Shown one piece after another: positions 9,970 to 17,908 of a stretch of DNA of 64,000 nucleotides. The stretch lies in NCBI GenBank assembly GCA_947089855.1, contig CAMUML010000001.1, positions 62,001-126,000 on the forward strand. Direction: 5' to 3'. Below the pieces are notes generated by a model. It was not told where the DNA came from. It saw nothing but the letters and a program-made list of their open reading frames with translations, and did not search any database. Positions within the stretch are counted from its first letter, which is position 1; each line of letters opens with the position of its first letter. Source of the stretch: an uncultured Eubacterium sp. (GTDB taxonomy: Bacteria; Bacillota; Clostridia; Lachnospirales; Lachnospiraceae). The translations under genes were made by a program, and so were the position numbers.

Positions 9970-12084
9970 ATGGATGAACGCAAAATGCTAGAAAAAATTG
10001 CAGAATCTGCCCGGAATGTGGAAATACCAGATGGCCTGGAGCCGCAGCGGGTACACATGTTTTTACAAAACAGGCAAAAGAAAAAACGGAGGTTTTATAA
10101 AGTGGCAGCGGCTGCCGCCTGCCTGTGCCTTTGTTTCGGAGTGGGCGGTTATACACTGCATAGGGCGGGCCGGGCGGCATCTAGTGCGCAAGAGGGCAGC
10201 CTATATGCAAACCGTGCAGATGATGCATCCGAAAAAGTGCAAAAAGCAGGTGCGGATGGGCAAGCGCCTGCAGTTATTGCACCGCTGAAAAAAATAGGCC
10301 GTATGTATACTCTGGCGGAAAATTATGGGGATGTATATGATGTGGTTATGGCATCGCAACAGAACATGAAAAACAGTGGGGAGAGAAAGGGCATTGCGGA
10401 CGGTGGAAAAGAAATAGTAGAAAATGCACGGGAAGAAAGTGCCATATTCGATATGGATGATGCTTCCAAACAAATGGCAAATGCTGCTGTTTCCAAGCAG
10501 GATGATTACTCCGGGACAAACTTACAGGTGGAAGGTGTGGATGAAAGCGATATTGTCAAAACGGATGGCAAATATATTTATGTGGTGCATAACAGCCAGG
10601 TGCAGGTTTTGAATATACAAAACCGGGCGCCAAAGAAAGCCGCAGCCATCAAGCCGGATTTGAATGAAGATACAGACATGGTTTGTGAGATGTATGTGTC
10701 CGGCAACATCCTGGTTTTACTGGTGCAGACAGAGGAAACTGCTTTGGAACAAGGGGAACCGCAGGCTGGGCAAGGGACAAGCGAAAGCAAAAAGCTTGCA
10801 CTGGATGATGTGGTTTATATGAACCTGTCCGCTTCCACAAAGGTGCTGACCTATGATATAGCAAATCCAGAAAAACCATTTTTAAAGGATACGGCTGTTC
10901 AGGACGGATGGTACCAGACATCCAGGAAAATAGGGGATTGCCTGTATCTTTTTACCAGGCAGGATATGTACCCGCCGAATGATATTTTGTACAAGGCATC
11001 GGAGGAAGGCAAAGCAGATAAACTGCGTGAACAGGCAGTTTCGGATGCTAACGCTAGCCAGTGGGTACCGCGTGTGAATGGGGAAGCGGTGGATGCCGGC
11101 TGTATTTACTTGCCAAAAAGGGGAAACAGGGGGCTGCTTATTACCTCTATTGACCTGGCGGACCACAATAAAGCCCTGGATACAAAACTGGTTATAAATA
11201 ATGCTGCAGAGCTTTATGTTACCAGGCATTCCGTATATTTATATGAAACAGATTATGTGAAAAATGTACAAAAGACCAGGATTGCCCGTTTTGCATTAGA
11301 AGAAGGCGGCAAGATTTCTGCAAAAGCTGCTGCGGTAATCAAAGGCGGAATTGAAGATACTTTTGCCATTCATGAAAGGGACGGATACTTGCAGGTGCTT
11401 ACGTGCGTTACCAGTAAAGATCCATGCGAGAACCGTGTGTATGTATTGAATGAAAATATGGAGGTAACAGGTAAACTGACTGGGTTGGCAGAAGGAGAAC
11501 TGATTTATTCTGCACGGTTTGCAGGAACGGCCGGATATTTTGTAACATACCGGAATACAGACCCTTTGTTTTCCGTAGATTTTTCAGACCCAAGCGCGCC
11601 AAAAGTAATTGGGGAATTAAAAGTGACAGGGTTTTCCGAATATTTGCATTTTTGGAGCGGCACCCAGCTGCTTGGAATAGGAAAGGAGACAAATCCGGAA
11701 AGCGGCGAGGTAATCGGCATTAAATTATCCATGTTTGACATTTCAGATCCGGCAAAAGCAGTGGAAGAAGGGAAACTTGTGTTGGAAGGGGTAGAGAATT
11801 GTGAAGGGATGTATAATTATAAGGCAGTCCTAGCTGACGGTAGAAAAAATGTAATTGCATTGACGACGGAGAGCTATCAGGATGGATATAAAAAAAATTA
11901 CCGTGTATTTTCCTATCAAGATGGGACATTCCAAAGCCAGGCTGTAAAGCCGTTAAAGGCCGATTATGAAAGCCAGTGGCGTAGTGTTTATGCCGGGGAT
12001 ATTTTATATCTGGTTGGTGAAAATAAGACGGTTGCATTCGATATGAAAGATGGCTGGAAAGTGGTTGGGAAAGTCAAATATTAA
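9970..12084 (+). CDS. Membrane-anchored beta-propeller domain protein, possible anti-sigma partner
   Basis: The 704-residue protein has a basic cytoplasmic N-terminus of about 38 residues, one membrane helix (about 39-58, AAAAACLCLCFGVGGYTL), a low-complexity linker, then a long extracytoplasmic domain starting GVDESDIVKTDGKYIYVVH. That motif and the repeated DxA...P segments match the beta-propeller family common in Clostridia (Pfam Beta_propel). Being cotranscribed with the sigma gene 40 bases upstream, it may hold the sigma factor through the N-terminal tail and sense a surface signal through the propeller; this role is inference, because the tail has no recognisable anti-sigma motif. Confidence 0.75.
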   Translation: MDERKMLEKIAESARNVEIPDGLEPQRVHMFLQNRQKKKRRFYKVAAAAACLCLCFGVGGYTLHRAGRAASSAQEGSLYANRADDASEKVQKAGADGQAPAVIAPLKKIGRMYTLAENYGDVYDVVMASQQNMKNSGERKGIADGGKEIVENAREESAIFDMDDASKQMANAAVSKQDDYSGTNLQVEGVDESDIVKTDGKYIYVVHNSQVQVLNIQNRAPKKAAAIKPDLNEDTDMVCEMYVSGNILVLLVQTEETALEQGEPQAGQGTSESKKLALDDVVYMNLSASTKVLTYDIANPEKPFLKDTAVQDGWYQTSRKIGDCLYLFTRQDMYPPNDILYKASEEGKADKLREQAVSDANASQWVPRVNGEAVDAGCIYLPKRGNRGLLITSIDLADHNKALDTKLVINNAAELYVTRHSVYLYETDYVKNVQKTRIARFALEEGGKISAKAAAVIKGGIEDTFAIHERDGYLQVLTCVTSKDPCENRVYVLNENMEVTGKLTGLAEGELIYSARFAGTAGYFVTYRNTDPLFSVDFSDPSAPKVIGELKVTGFSEYLHFWSGTQLLGIGKETNPESGEVIGIKLSMFDISDPAKAVEEGKLVLEGVENCEGMYNYKAVLADGRKNVIALTTESYQDGYKKNYRVFSYQDGTFQSQAVKPLKADYESQWRSVYAGDILYLVGENKTVAFDMKDGWKVVGKVKY

Positions 12085-12104
12085 AAAGGGTATAGAATCC
12101 GAAT

Positions 12105-12158
12105 GGTTACTATGAGCGGCCTCCAGGCCGTGAATAGTAACGGTTGTAAATAGTAACC
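12105..12158 (+). repeat. Family D palindrome
   Basis: Two converging arms, GGTTACTATGAGCGGCCT and AGGCCGTGAATAGTAAC, followed by a third arm GGTTGTAAATAGTAACC. Related arms occur at 22290-22306, 22399-22415 with 22581-22595, and 53776-53860. It lies between the stop of the beta-propeller gene and the next start and could fold as a terminator-like hairpin, although no T-run follows. Confidence 0.7.
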
Positions 12159-12275
12159 ATGTATTCAGTTTGGATTTGTCTTGCATTTTAGGAAAAACGG
12201 AGTAGAATTAGGGCAGGGGATGTAAAATAGAAATAGGAAATTGGTAAAATTATGTCATGGGGAGGCATTTTTCCA

Positions 12276-13304
12276 ATGAAGTCAAGCCATAAAAATCAGC
12301 TTAGTTATTTATTTTTTATCCTGCTTGCTGTACTTGCCCTGTATACGGTGTTTCATGATAATGATGCAGGTTTGATTATGGCATCGTTAAAAAAGATGCG
12401 CATTGCACATTTATTGCTGGCAGTGGCTGTTGCCCTTGTATTTACTATGATGGAAGGTATGATGATCTGGTATTTGCTGCGTGGCCTGCAGGGGAAAGCA
12501 GTATTTGGGCCATGTATCCGTTATTCGTTTGTTGGATTTTTGTATTCAGGTATTACCCCGTCGGCTACCGGTGGCCAGCCAATGCAGTTATACCATATGA
12601 ACCGGGATGGCAACAGCCTGTCTGCAAGTACAGTTGTACTGATGACGGTAGCATTAATATATAAACTGGTACTGGTACTGATGGGGATGGCCATGCTGGT
12701 TTTCCGTTTTTCTGTTTTAAAAGGGCATCTTGGGACGTACCTGCCTTTGTTTTATTTAGGTATGTTTTTAAATACTGCGTTGGTAGCTGTACTGCTTATG
12801 GTTATGCTGCTGCCCAATATTGCACGCTGTATGCTGATAACTGCAGAAGGGCTGCTTGTCCGCATAAAAATTTTCAAGAAATCTGCAGTAAGGGCGGATA
12901 CAATAGAGCGGTTTATCCAAAGTTATCAGGATGCAGTATTGTTTTTGGTCCATCATAAAAAACAGGTTGCTATCGTTGGCATGGCGACATTTTTACAACG
13001 CTGCCTTGTTTTTGGATTGCCGTACATTGTTTACCGTGGGTTTGGGCTGAGTGGTACAAGTGTACTTGATATTCTAACGGTACAGATGGCGATTTATCTA
13101 GCAGTTGATATGCTGCCGCTCCCAGGGGCACAGGGGATTACGGAACTGATGTACCAGCATGTATTTTATGATATTTTTACAGCAGAGTTTGTTGTACCGT
13201 CTATGTGTGTGACGAGGGGGGTCAGTTTTTATTTTTTGCTGTTTTTCAGCATGGGGGTATGTATCGTCCATCATATACAGTTCCGTTTGCAATATAGAAA
13301 TTGA
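12276..13304 (+). CDS. Lysylphosphatidylglycerol-synthase-type membrane domain protein (flippase-like)
   Basis: The 342-residue integral membrane protein has about eight hydrophobic segments and the signatures YSGITPSATGGQPMQ and DMLPLPGAQGITE that mark the UPF0104 / LPG synthase transmembrane family. In MprF this region flips lysyl-phosphatidylglycerol; stand-alone members are of unknown substrate and sit in the cytoplasmic membrane. The ATG at 12276 has GGGGAGG ten bases before it and was preferred to the ATG at 12252. There is no attached aminoacyl-transferase domain, so a lipid-lysylation role cannot be claimed. Confidence 0.8.
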   Translation: MKSSHKNQLSYLFFILLAVLALYTVFHDNDAGLIMASLKKMRIAHLLLAVAVALVFTMMEGMMIWYLLRGLQGKAVFGPCIRYSFVGFLYSGITPSATGGQPMQLYHMNRDGNSLSASTVVLMTVALIYKLVLVLMGMAMLVFRFSVLKGHLGTYLPLFYLGMFLNTALVAVLLMVMLLPNIARCMLITAEGLLVRIKIFKKSAVRADTIERFIQSYQDAVLFLVHHKKQVAIVGMATFLQRCLVFGLPYIVYRGFGLSGTSVLDILTVQMAIYLAVDMLPLPGAQGITELMYQHVFYDIFTAEFVVPSMCVTRGVSFYFLLFFSMGVCIVHHIQFRLQYRN

Positions 13305-13457
13305 TGCATTTGTTTTTCCGGATAGTATGTTTTTTGTACGGGATTCATATGATACAACAGCAACCGGATGTAAAGATAGCATATGATAACATTAGGGACC
13401 TGTAGAAAATAGGCAAGGCCAGAAAGATAGGGTAACTAAGTATAGATAGGAGGCAGT

Positions 13458-14396
13458 ATGGCAGGGGAAATCACAACGGATTTTGACCAGGTGGTGGAAA
13501 AGATCACACGAAATTATATATCTGATGAGGTATTTGTAACAAAGGACAACCGCCGCCTGCCGGGCAGGAGCAGCATTATTATATTGATCAAACGGCTGCG
13601 GTCGCTGATGTTTCCTGGATATTTTGAGGAAAAAAACTTTGAATACCAGGATGCACGTTATTTCGTAGGGAATACGCTTAACAGTATCCGCAGGGAACTG
13701 CGGCAGCAGGTAGAGACGGCGCTGCTTTATACCAATGACAGCCATACCAGGGAACAGGTTGCTGAAAAATCGGATGCAATTGCAAAGCATTTTATTGGAA
13801 AGCTGGCTGAGATACAAAGCTTGCTGTTAAAGGATGTGCAGGCAGGTTTTGACGGGGATCCGGCGGCGAAAAGCAGGCAGGAAATTATTTCGTCTTATCC
13901 AGGTGTGTTTGCGATTTTTGTATACCGTATGGCACACGAATTATATTTACAGCAGGTGCCGTTTATCCCACGTATTATGTCGGAATATGCACATAGCCGT
14001 ACCGGAATTGACATTAATCCGGGGGCGGTGATCGGAGAATATTTCTTTATCGACCACGGAACCGGTGTTGTCATTGGGGAGACAACAAAGATTGGTGATA
14101 ATGTTAAGCTTTACCAGGGGGTAACGCTGGGGGCGCTTTCAACTAGGAAAGGGCAGCTTCTGGCCGATGTAAAGCGCCATCCGACAATTGAAAATAACGT
14201 TACCATTTATTCCGGTGCAACGATCCTGGGCGGGGAAACGGTAATCGGTGCAAATTCAATTATCGGTGGAAATACATTTATTACGGAATCCGTCCCAGCT
14301 TATACAAAAGTATCGCTAAAGGCCCCAGAGATGGTATTCCAGGTAGATACGCCGAAGGACGATGGCCAGGTATGGATGTGGGACTGGGTGATTTAG
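13458..14396 (+). CDS. cysE: Serine O-acetyltransferase (EpsC-type)
   Basis: The 312-residue protein has an alpha-helical N-terminal part and a C-terminal left-handed beta-helix of hexapeptide repeats (TGIDINPGAVIGE ... IGDNVKLYQGVTLGA). The catalytic His sits in FFIDHGTGVVIGE. It acetylates serine with acetyl-CoA, the first step of cysteine synthesis. The N-terminal extension compared with classic CysE is that of the EpsC-type branch seen in many Clostridia and Bacteroides. AGGAGG lies five bases before the ATG. It appears monocistronic; no T-box leader was recognised in the 150 bases before it. Confidence 0.9.
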   Translation: MAGEITTDFDQVVEKITRNYISDEVFVTKDNRRLPGRSSIIILIKRLRSLMFPGYFEEKNFEYQDARYFVGNTLNSIRRELRQQVETALLYTNDSHTREQVAEKSDAIAKHFIGKLAEIQSLLLKDVQAGFDGDPAAKSRQEIISSYPGVFAIFVYRMAHELYLQQVPFIPRIMSEYAHSRTGIDINPGAVIGEYFFIDHGTGVVIGETTKIGDNVKLYQGVTLGALSTRKGQLLADVKRHPTIENNVTIYSGATILGGETVIGANSIIGGNTFITESVPAYTKVSLKAPEMVFQVDTPKDDGQVWMWDWVI

Positions 14397-14512
14397 GGTG
14401 TGTTTTACGGCCTGTCGATTTGGTGCGCCGATATGCGCATATTATGGGATTTTAGATACGTACTTTAGTAAATGCCAATACGATTGGCCAAGGTATGGCA
14501 ACATTATGGCGT

Positions 14513-15307
14513 TTATTTTTCAGGCTGTATGTCACTAACCGTGACAATACAGCTTGCTTTTACGCCGTCTTCACGGGCATAGATGTATGCACGGCCTTTT
14601 TGGCGTGCAGTAATCTGCCCGTTTTCGTCTACGGTAACGACATTCAAATTGCTTGTGCTCCATTCTGGCGTACATCCAGAAGAAACCGAAGCGGTGAGGC
14701 GATAGGTATCTCCGGTTTTTAGGGAAAGATTGGAAGCGGAGAGCTTGATCTTCGGCTGTTTTACAGTGATGGTACAAGACTTGGATACGCCGTCTACGGT
14801 GGCAGTGATTTTGGCAGTTCCATGCTTGACGGCCGTTACCAGGCCATTTTCATCGACCACTGCTACACTGCTTTTACTTGATTTCCAGGTGGGTTCATGC
14901 CCAGTTGATACGCTTGCTATCAGCTGTTTTGTACCCTGGCGGTACATAGAAAGGTTCGTAGGCTTTAAAGTAACTGCCGTTGGCCTTACGGTGATGCGGC
15001 AGGATGCTTCTGCATTTTTGATTTTTGCTGTAATCTTGCAGGTTCCTGCTTTTTTCGCGACGATATGGCCATAGGTATTGACAGATGCGATAGAAGATTT
15101 GCTGCTTTTGAACGTAGGCATCTTGCCATTGGAAGCCACTGCGGCTAAATAGAATTCGTCCCCGATAGACATGGTATGGGAATACTTGGTGAGTACGATC
15201 AAAGGATATAGTTTTGCATCGACCGTCATTCTGGTAAATGGGGTAAATAAGAATACCACCGATAATAGTAATACTGAAATAATAGAATATTTAGATCTGC
15301 GTGTCAT
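14513..15307 (-). CDS. Secreted protein with three Ig-like (BIG2) domains
   Basis: The 264-residue protein has an N-terminal signal sequence (about 1-31, SIISVLLLSVVFLFTPF) followed by three bacterial Ig-like group 2 domains, each with the pattern W/F-KSSKSSIASV...G-hydrophobic-V-A-K-G-T-KITA. No anchor motif, cell-wall-binding repeat or enzymatic domain is visible. Such domains are found in surface adhesins and stalks, so it is presumably exported, but its partner is unknown. An AAGGAGGT site is placed well before the ATG at 15307. The A2 repeat lies 34 bases upstream. Confidence 0.8.
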   Translation of the reverse strand: MTRRSKYSIISVLLLSVVFLFTPFTRMTVDAKLYPLIVLTKYSHTMSIGDEFYLAAVASNGKMPTFKSSKSSIASVNTYGHIVAKKAGTCKITAKIKNAEASCRITVRPTAVTLKPTNLSMYRQGTKQLIASVSTGHEPTWKSSKSSVAVVDENGLVTAVKHGTAKITATVDGVSKSCTITVKQPKIKLSASNLSLKTGDTYRLTASVSSGCTPEWSTSNLNVVTVDENGQITARQKGRAYIYAREDGVKASCIVTVSDIQPEK

Positions 15308-15340
15308 ATCAGATACCTCCTTGCATATACTTGCTTATTT

Positions 15341-15440
15341 GTACTGCACACCAGCTAAATTTACAGTATAAACTGACTGCAGGCCGCCAGCCAGGCACTT
15401 TTTTGGTTACATTACTGTACATTCTGGCGGTTTGCAGTTA
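15341..15440 (-). repeat. Family A dispersed repeat, copy A2
   Basis: In reverse orientation it matches A1 and A4 closely, with the arms CTGGCGGCCTGCAG and TATACTGTAAATTTAGC and the end GTGTGCAGTAC. It lies in the 400-base gap between the divergent Ig-like and DUF308 genes; the rest of the gap holds only the promoter at 15631. Confidence 0.8.
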
Positions 15441-15630
15441 TCATGCTGCCTGCATATACGGTATCGGACACACCGAATCGATGGAGAGATGATAACATGA
15501 AAGATGTAAGCTGTAAATGGGTAGAAATTCACAAAAATTTTATACGGAAGTTTCTGGAAAAGACTGTATGGGCTTATAAATAAAGGGATAGGGCTTGTCA
15601 AAATTTATGAAAAAGTTATTGGAACAAGTC

Positions 15631-15659
15631 TTGTTATTTTTGTACAAATAACCTATAAT
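15631..15659 (+). promoter_or_regulatory. Sigma-A type promoter for the DUF308 gene
   Basis: TTGTTA at 15631-15636 and TATAAT at 15654-15659 with a 17-base spacer, 49 bases before the start codon. It is near consensus and correctly oriented. Confidence 0.75.
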
Positions 15660-15708
15660 AACCAATAATGAGGGGGTTTCGGGGAATACGGCAAAAGGAG
15701 AGGATTGC

Positions 15709-16290
15709 ATGAAAGAACTATTTCAAAGGCTGCGGATTGCAGCATATATGTCAGCTGTACTGACAGTTGCGTTAGGCATTGTACTGGTTGCCTGGCCGAT
15801 GGAAGTTACCGGCTTGATCTGCCGCATTTTGGGCGCTCTGTTGGCAGTCATGGGTGCAGTATACTTATTTGGTTATTTTATGGAAGGCAGGGGTATTTTG
15901 TCTGTTGCAGGCGGGCTGTTGTTTTTGCTGCTTGGCGTGTGGATCTTTATAACGCCAACGTCGATTGCTACCCTTGTACCGATTGTTATCGGCGTGGTTT
16001 TGCTGGTACACAGCCTAAAAGATTTCCAGATGGCTTCCGAGGCGAAACGCAGCGGAAGTGAGCGCTGGGTTATGATGTTTTTACTCGCGTTTTTAAATAG
16101 TGCATTGGGTGTAGTCTGTATTTGCGATTCCTTTGGGCTTGTATCGGTAGCAGTACGGCTGCTGGGGATGGCGCTTATTTTTGACGGTATCTCTAATATT
16201 ATCATTGTATATCATACAGTGCAGGTAGTACGCCGTGCGGCAGAAAAAATAGAACCGATTGATGTAGAAGCGCGTGAGGAAGAATTGTAA
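15709..16290 (+). CDS. DUF308 / HdeD-family membrane protein
   Basis: The 193-residue protein has six hydrophobic helices in two similar halves (starting AAYMSAVLTVALGIVLVAWP and WVMMFLLAFLNSALGVV) and a charged cytoplasmic tail ending EEEL. The pattern with repeated G-hydrophobic stretches is that of the HdeD/DUF308 family; E. coli HdeD is linked to acid resistance, but the clostridial members are uncharacterised. A ribosome site (AGGAG) lies eight bases before ATG 15709. Confidence 0.8.
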   Translation: MKELFQRLRIAAYMSAVLTVALGIVLVAWPMEVTGLICRILGALLAVMGAVYLFGYFMEGRGILSVAGGLLFLLLGVWIFITPTSIATLVPIVIGVVLLVHSLKDFQMASEAKRSGSERWVMMFLLAFLNSALGVVCICDSFGLVSVAVRLLGMALIFDGISNIIIVYHTVQVVRRAAEKIEPIDVEAREEEL

Positions 16291-16371
16291 ATCATGCAAT
16301 TGCAGCGCATACGCGTTTTTTAGGAAAACTTGGGCTGATATATGATAGAAATGTAGGCAGGGGGCAAAATT

Positions 16372-16602
16372 ATGCGCCAGATGGAATTTAAAATGGAACG
16401 GACCGGGCTATTGAAAGAAGGGGACGTGCTTCCGGTTACAGAAGGGCGGCTTCCGGATTCTTATTATTATACGCTTGGCAGCGCTTTTGCGATGTCGGCA
16501 AATTACAAATACCGGGAGCGGCTAAAGTCGTCAGAAGGAAAAGTGGTAAGGGTCCATGAAACGGAAAAGGGTTTTTTTGTAACGGTAGAATTTGATGAGT
16601 AA
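16372..16602 (+). CDS. Small hypothetical protein, 76 aa
   Basis: I do not recognise this protein. It is soluble and charged, with no membrane segment or cysteines, and ends in a beta-rich stretch (GKVVRVHETEKGFFVTVEFDE). It has a purine-rich ribosome site (GGCAGGGGG) seven bases before the ATG. The second unknown gene and the TetR gene follow closely in the same direction, so the three may be cotranscribed. Confidence 0.6.
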   Translation: MRQMEFKMERTGLLKEGDVLPVTEGRLPDSYYYTLGSAFAMSANYKYRERLKSSEGKVVRVHETEKGFFVTVEFDE

Positions 16603-16676
16603 GGCAGGCCAGGATTCCCAGGATAGGCGGGGGTCCGGCAGCCTATATGGCCAGGCTTCTGGCCAGGGAGGGGAAT

Positions 16677-17030
16677 ATGGCATATTTGGATAATGGTACG
16701 TTGGATATATTGTCCATCCAGTATCGTCTGGAAAATGGATTTGTAGTAAACAGAATAAGGCTGAAGCCGCTGGCATATATTATGCGTGTGGATGAACCTG
16801 AAAAAAACAGTGTAGGGAAAATTGTGTTTGCAAAAGTATACGGCCTGACGATAAAAGGGCAAAAAGTGTGGCTGTTAGGCGAGCAGGATCTGGAGGCAAG
16901 CGGGATTTACGACGATACTTGGGTGTGCCGGGTAGAAGGTACGCATCAGCTTGTCTGCTGGAGGGAAGGGACAAAAGAGCTGCAGCCAGTGCCAGAGGAC
17001 TTATGGAATAATAAGCTGGAGGAAAAATAA
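16677..17030 (+). CDS. Hypothetical protein, 117 aa
   Basis: I do not recognise this protein. It is a soluble, mixed-strand sequence (NGTLDILSIQYRLENGFVV ... LEASGIYDDTWVCRVEG). The ATG at 16677 has GGGAGGGG just before it and was preferred over the ATG ten codons upstream, which lies in a small GGCCAG/CTGGCC hairpin. The stop is three bases before the TetR start, so translation is probably coupled. Confidence 0.55.
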   Translation: MAYLDNGTLDILSIQYRLENGFVVNRIRLKPLAYIMRVDEPEKNSVGKIVFAKVYGLTIKGQKVWLLGEQDLEASGIYDDTWVCRVEGTHQLVCWREGTKELQPVPEDLWNNKLEEK

Positions 17031-17033
17031 TAC

Positions 17034-17597
17034 ATGGCCCAGGGAAAGAAGGAGATAGACGGGCTGCTTGCAGACAGTTTTAAAGAGCTGGCATGCCAGA
17101 ATCCGATTGAGAAGATTACGATCAAAGAGATAACAGACCGTGCAGGCGTTATCCGGCCGACGTTTTATAACCATTTCCAGGATAAATATGAGCTGCTGGA
17201 ATGGATCATTAACCGTGACCTGATAGAGCCGGTCAGGCCGTTTATCCGCAGCGGGCTGACAACGCAGGCAATGACATTTTTATTTATCAATATTGAGAAA
17301 GAAAAAGAATTTTATATGAAGGCCAGTAGGCTGGAAGGGCAAAATTCCTTTTACAGCATTGCACAGCATGGGATCCAGGTGCTATTTGAAGAAGTGTGCG
17401 GAGAACACAGCCAGCGCAGGCATCCGAAATATGAATGGCTGACGCCGGAACGGCTGGCACAGTATTATGGCCAGTCAATGGTTTTTGTACTCATCCAGTG
17501 GATACAGAGCGGTATGACAATATCCGGCCAGGATTTGGCGGAACTGTACCAGTATATGATCAGCCATTCGCTGGAAGAAGCGTTAAAGGACTTATAA
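17034..17597 (+). CDS. TetR-family transcriptional regulator
   Basis: The 187-residue protein has an N-terminal helix-turn-helix (about residues 22-45, ITIKEITDRAGVIRPTFYNHF) and a helical C-terminal domain with WIQSGM and LYQYMI, as in the DhaS-like TetR_C_8 group. TetR proteins repress nearby promoters until a ligand binds. An MMPL exporter and its partner follow in the same direction after an intervening terminator, a common arrangement in which the regulator controls the exporter. No operator could be picked out with confidence. Confidence 0.85.
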   Translation: MAQGKKEIDGLLADSFKELACQNPIEKITIKEITDRAGVIRPTFYNHFQDKYELLEWIINRDLIEPVRPFIRSGLTTQAMTFLFINIEKEKEFYMKASRLEGQNSFYSIAQHGIQVLFEEVCGEHSQRRHPKYEWLTPERLAQYYGQSMVFVLIQWIQSGMTISGQDLAELYQYMISHSLEEALKDL

Positions 17598-17600
17598 ATC

Positions 17601-17704
17601 TATACTGTAAATTTAACTGGTATGCAGTATATACTCACGAGTGGTAAAGGTTGCCATATGATTTAAGATAATGACACCCGTGAGGCAGCGTTATTTGGCA
17701 AACT
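17601..17704. repeat. Composite repeat: partial family A (A5) joined to family B copy B2
   Basis: Bases 17601-17631 hold only the second dyad of family A (TATACTG...CAGTATA). Bases 17630-17704 hold a full reverse copy of family B (TATACTCACGAG to GGCAAACT). It begins three bases after the tetR stop. Confidence 0.75.
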
Positions 17705-17808
17705 TTAGTGTTTGCCAGGATAGATGCAGGGGGCACCATATACAATTCTGCTGATTTGTATCCGTATTTTAACAAAATTGAAGAAATGTAAATGAATAGA
17801 TACATACC

Positions 17809-17844
17809 AAAAAGATTGAATATGTTAAAATTCAATCTTTTTTT
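17809..17844 (+). terminator. Intrinsic terminator after tetR
   Basis: A perfect 12-bp stem (AAAAAGATTGAA / TTCAATCTTTTT) with a 10-base loop, followed by more T residues. It separates the TetR gene from the MMPL gene, so the exporter probably has its own promoter. Confidence 0.8.
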
Positions 17845-17908
17845 ATATGATTTGTTACAGCACTGGTGCAATGGAAACCATTATGCAGGCAAAAAAATAT
17901 AGAAAGAG

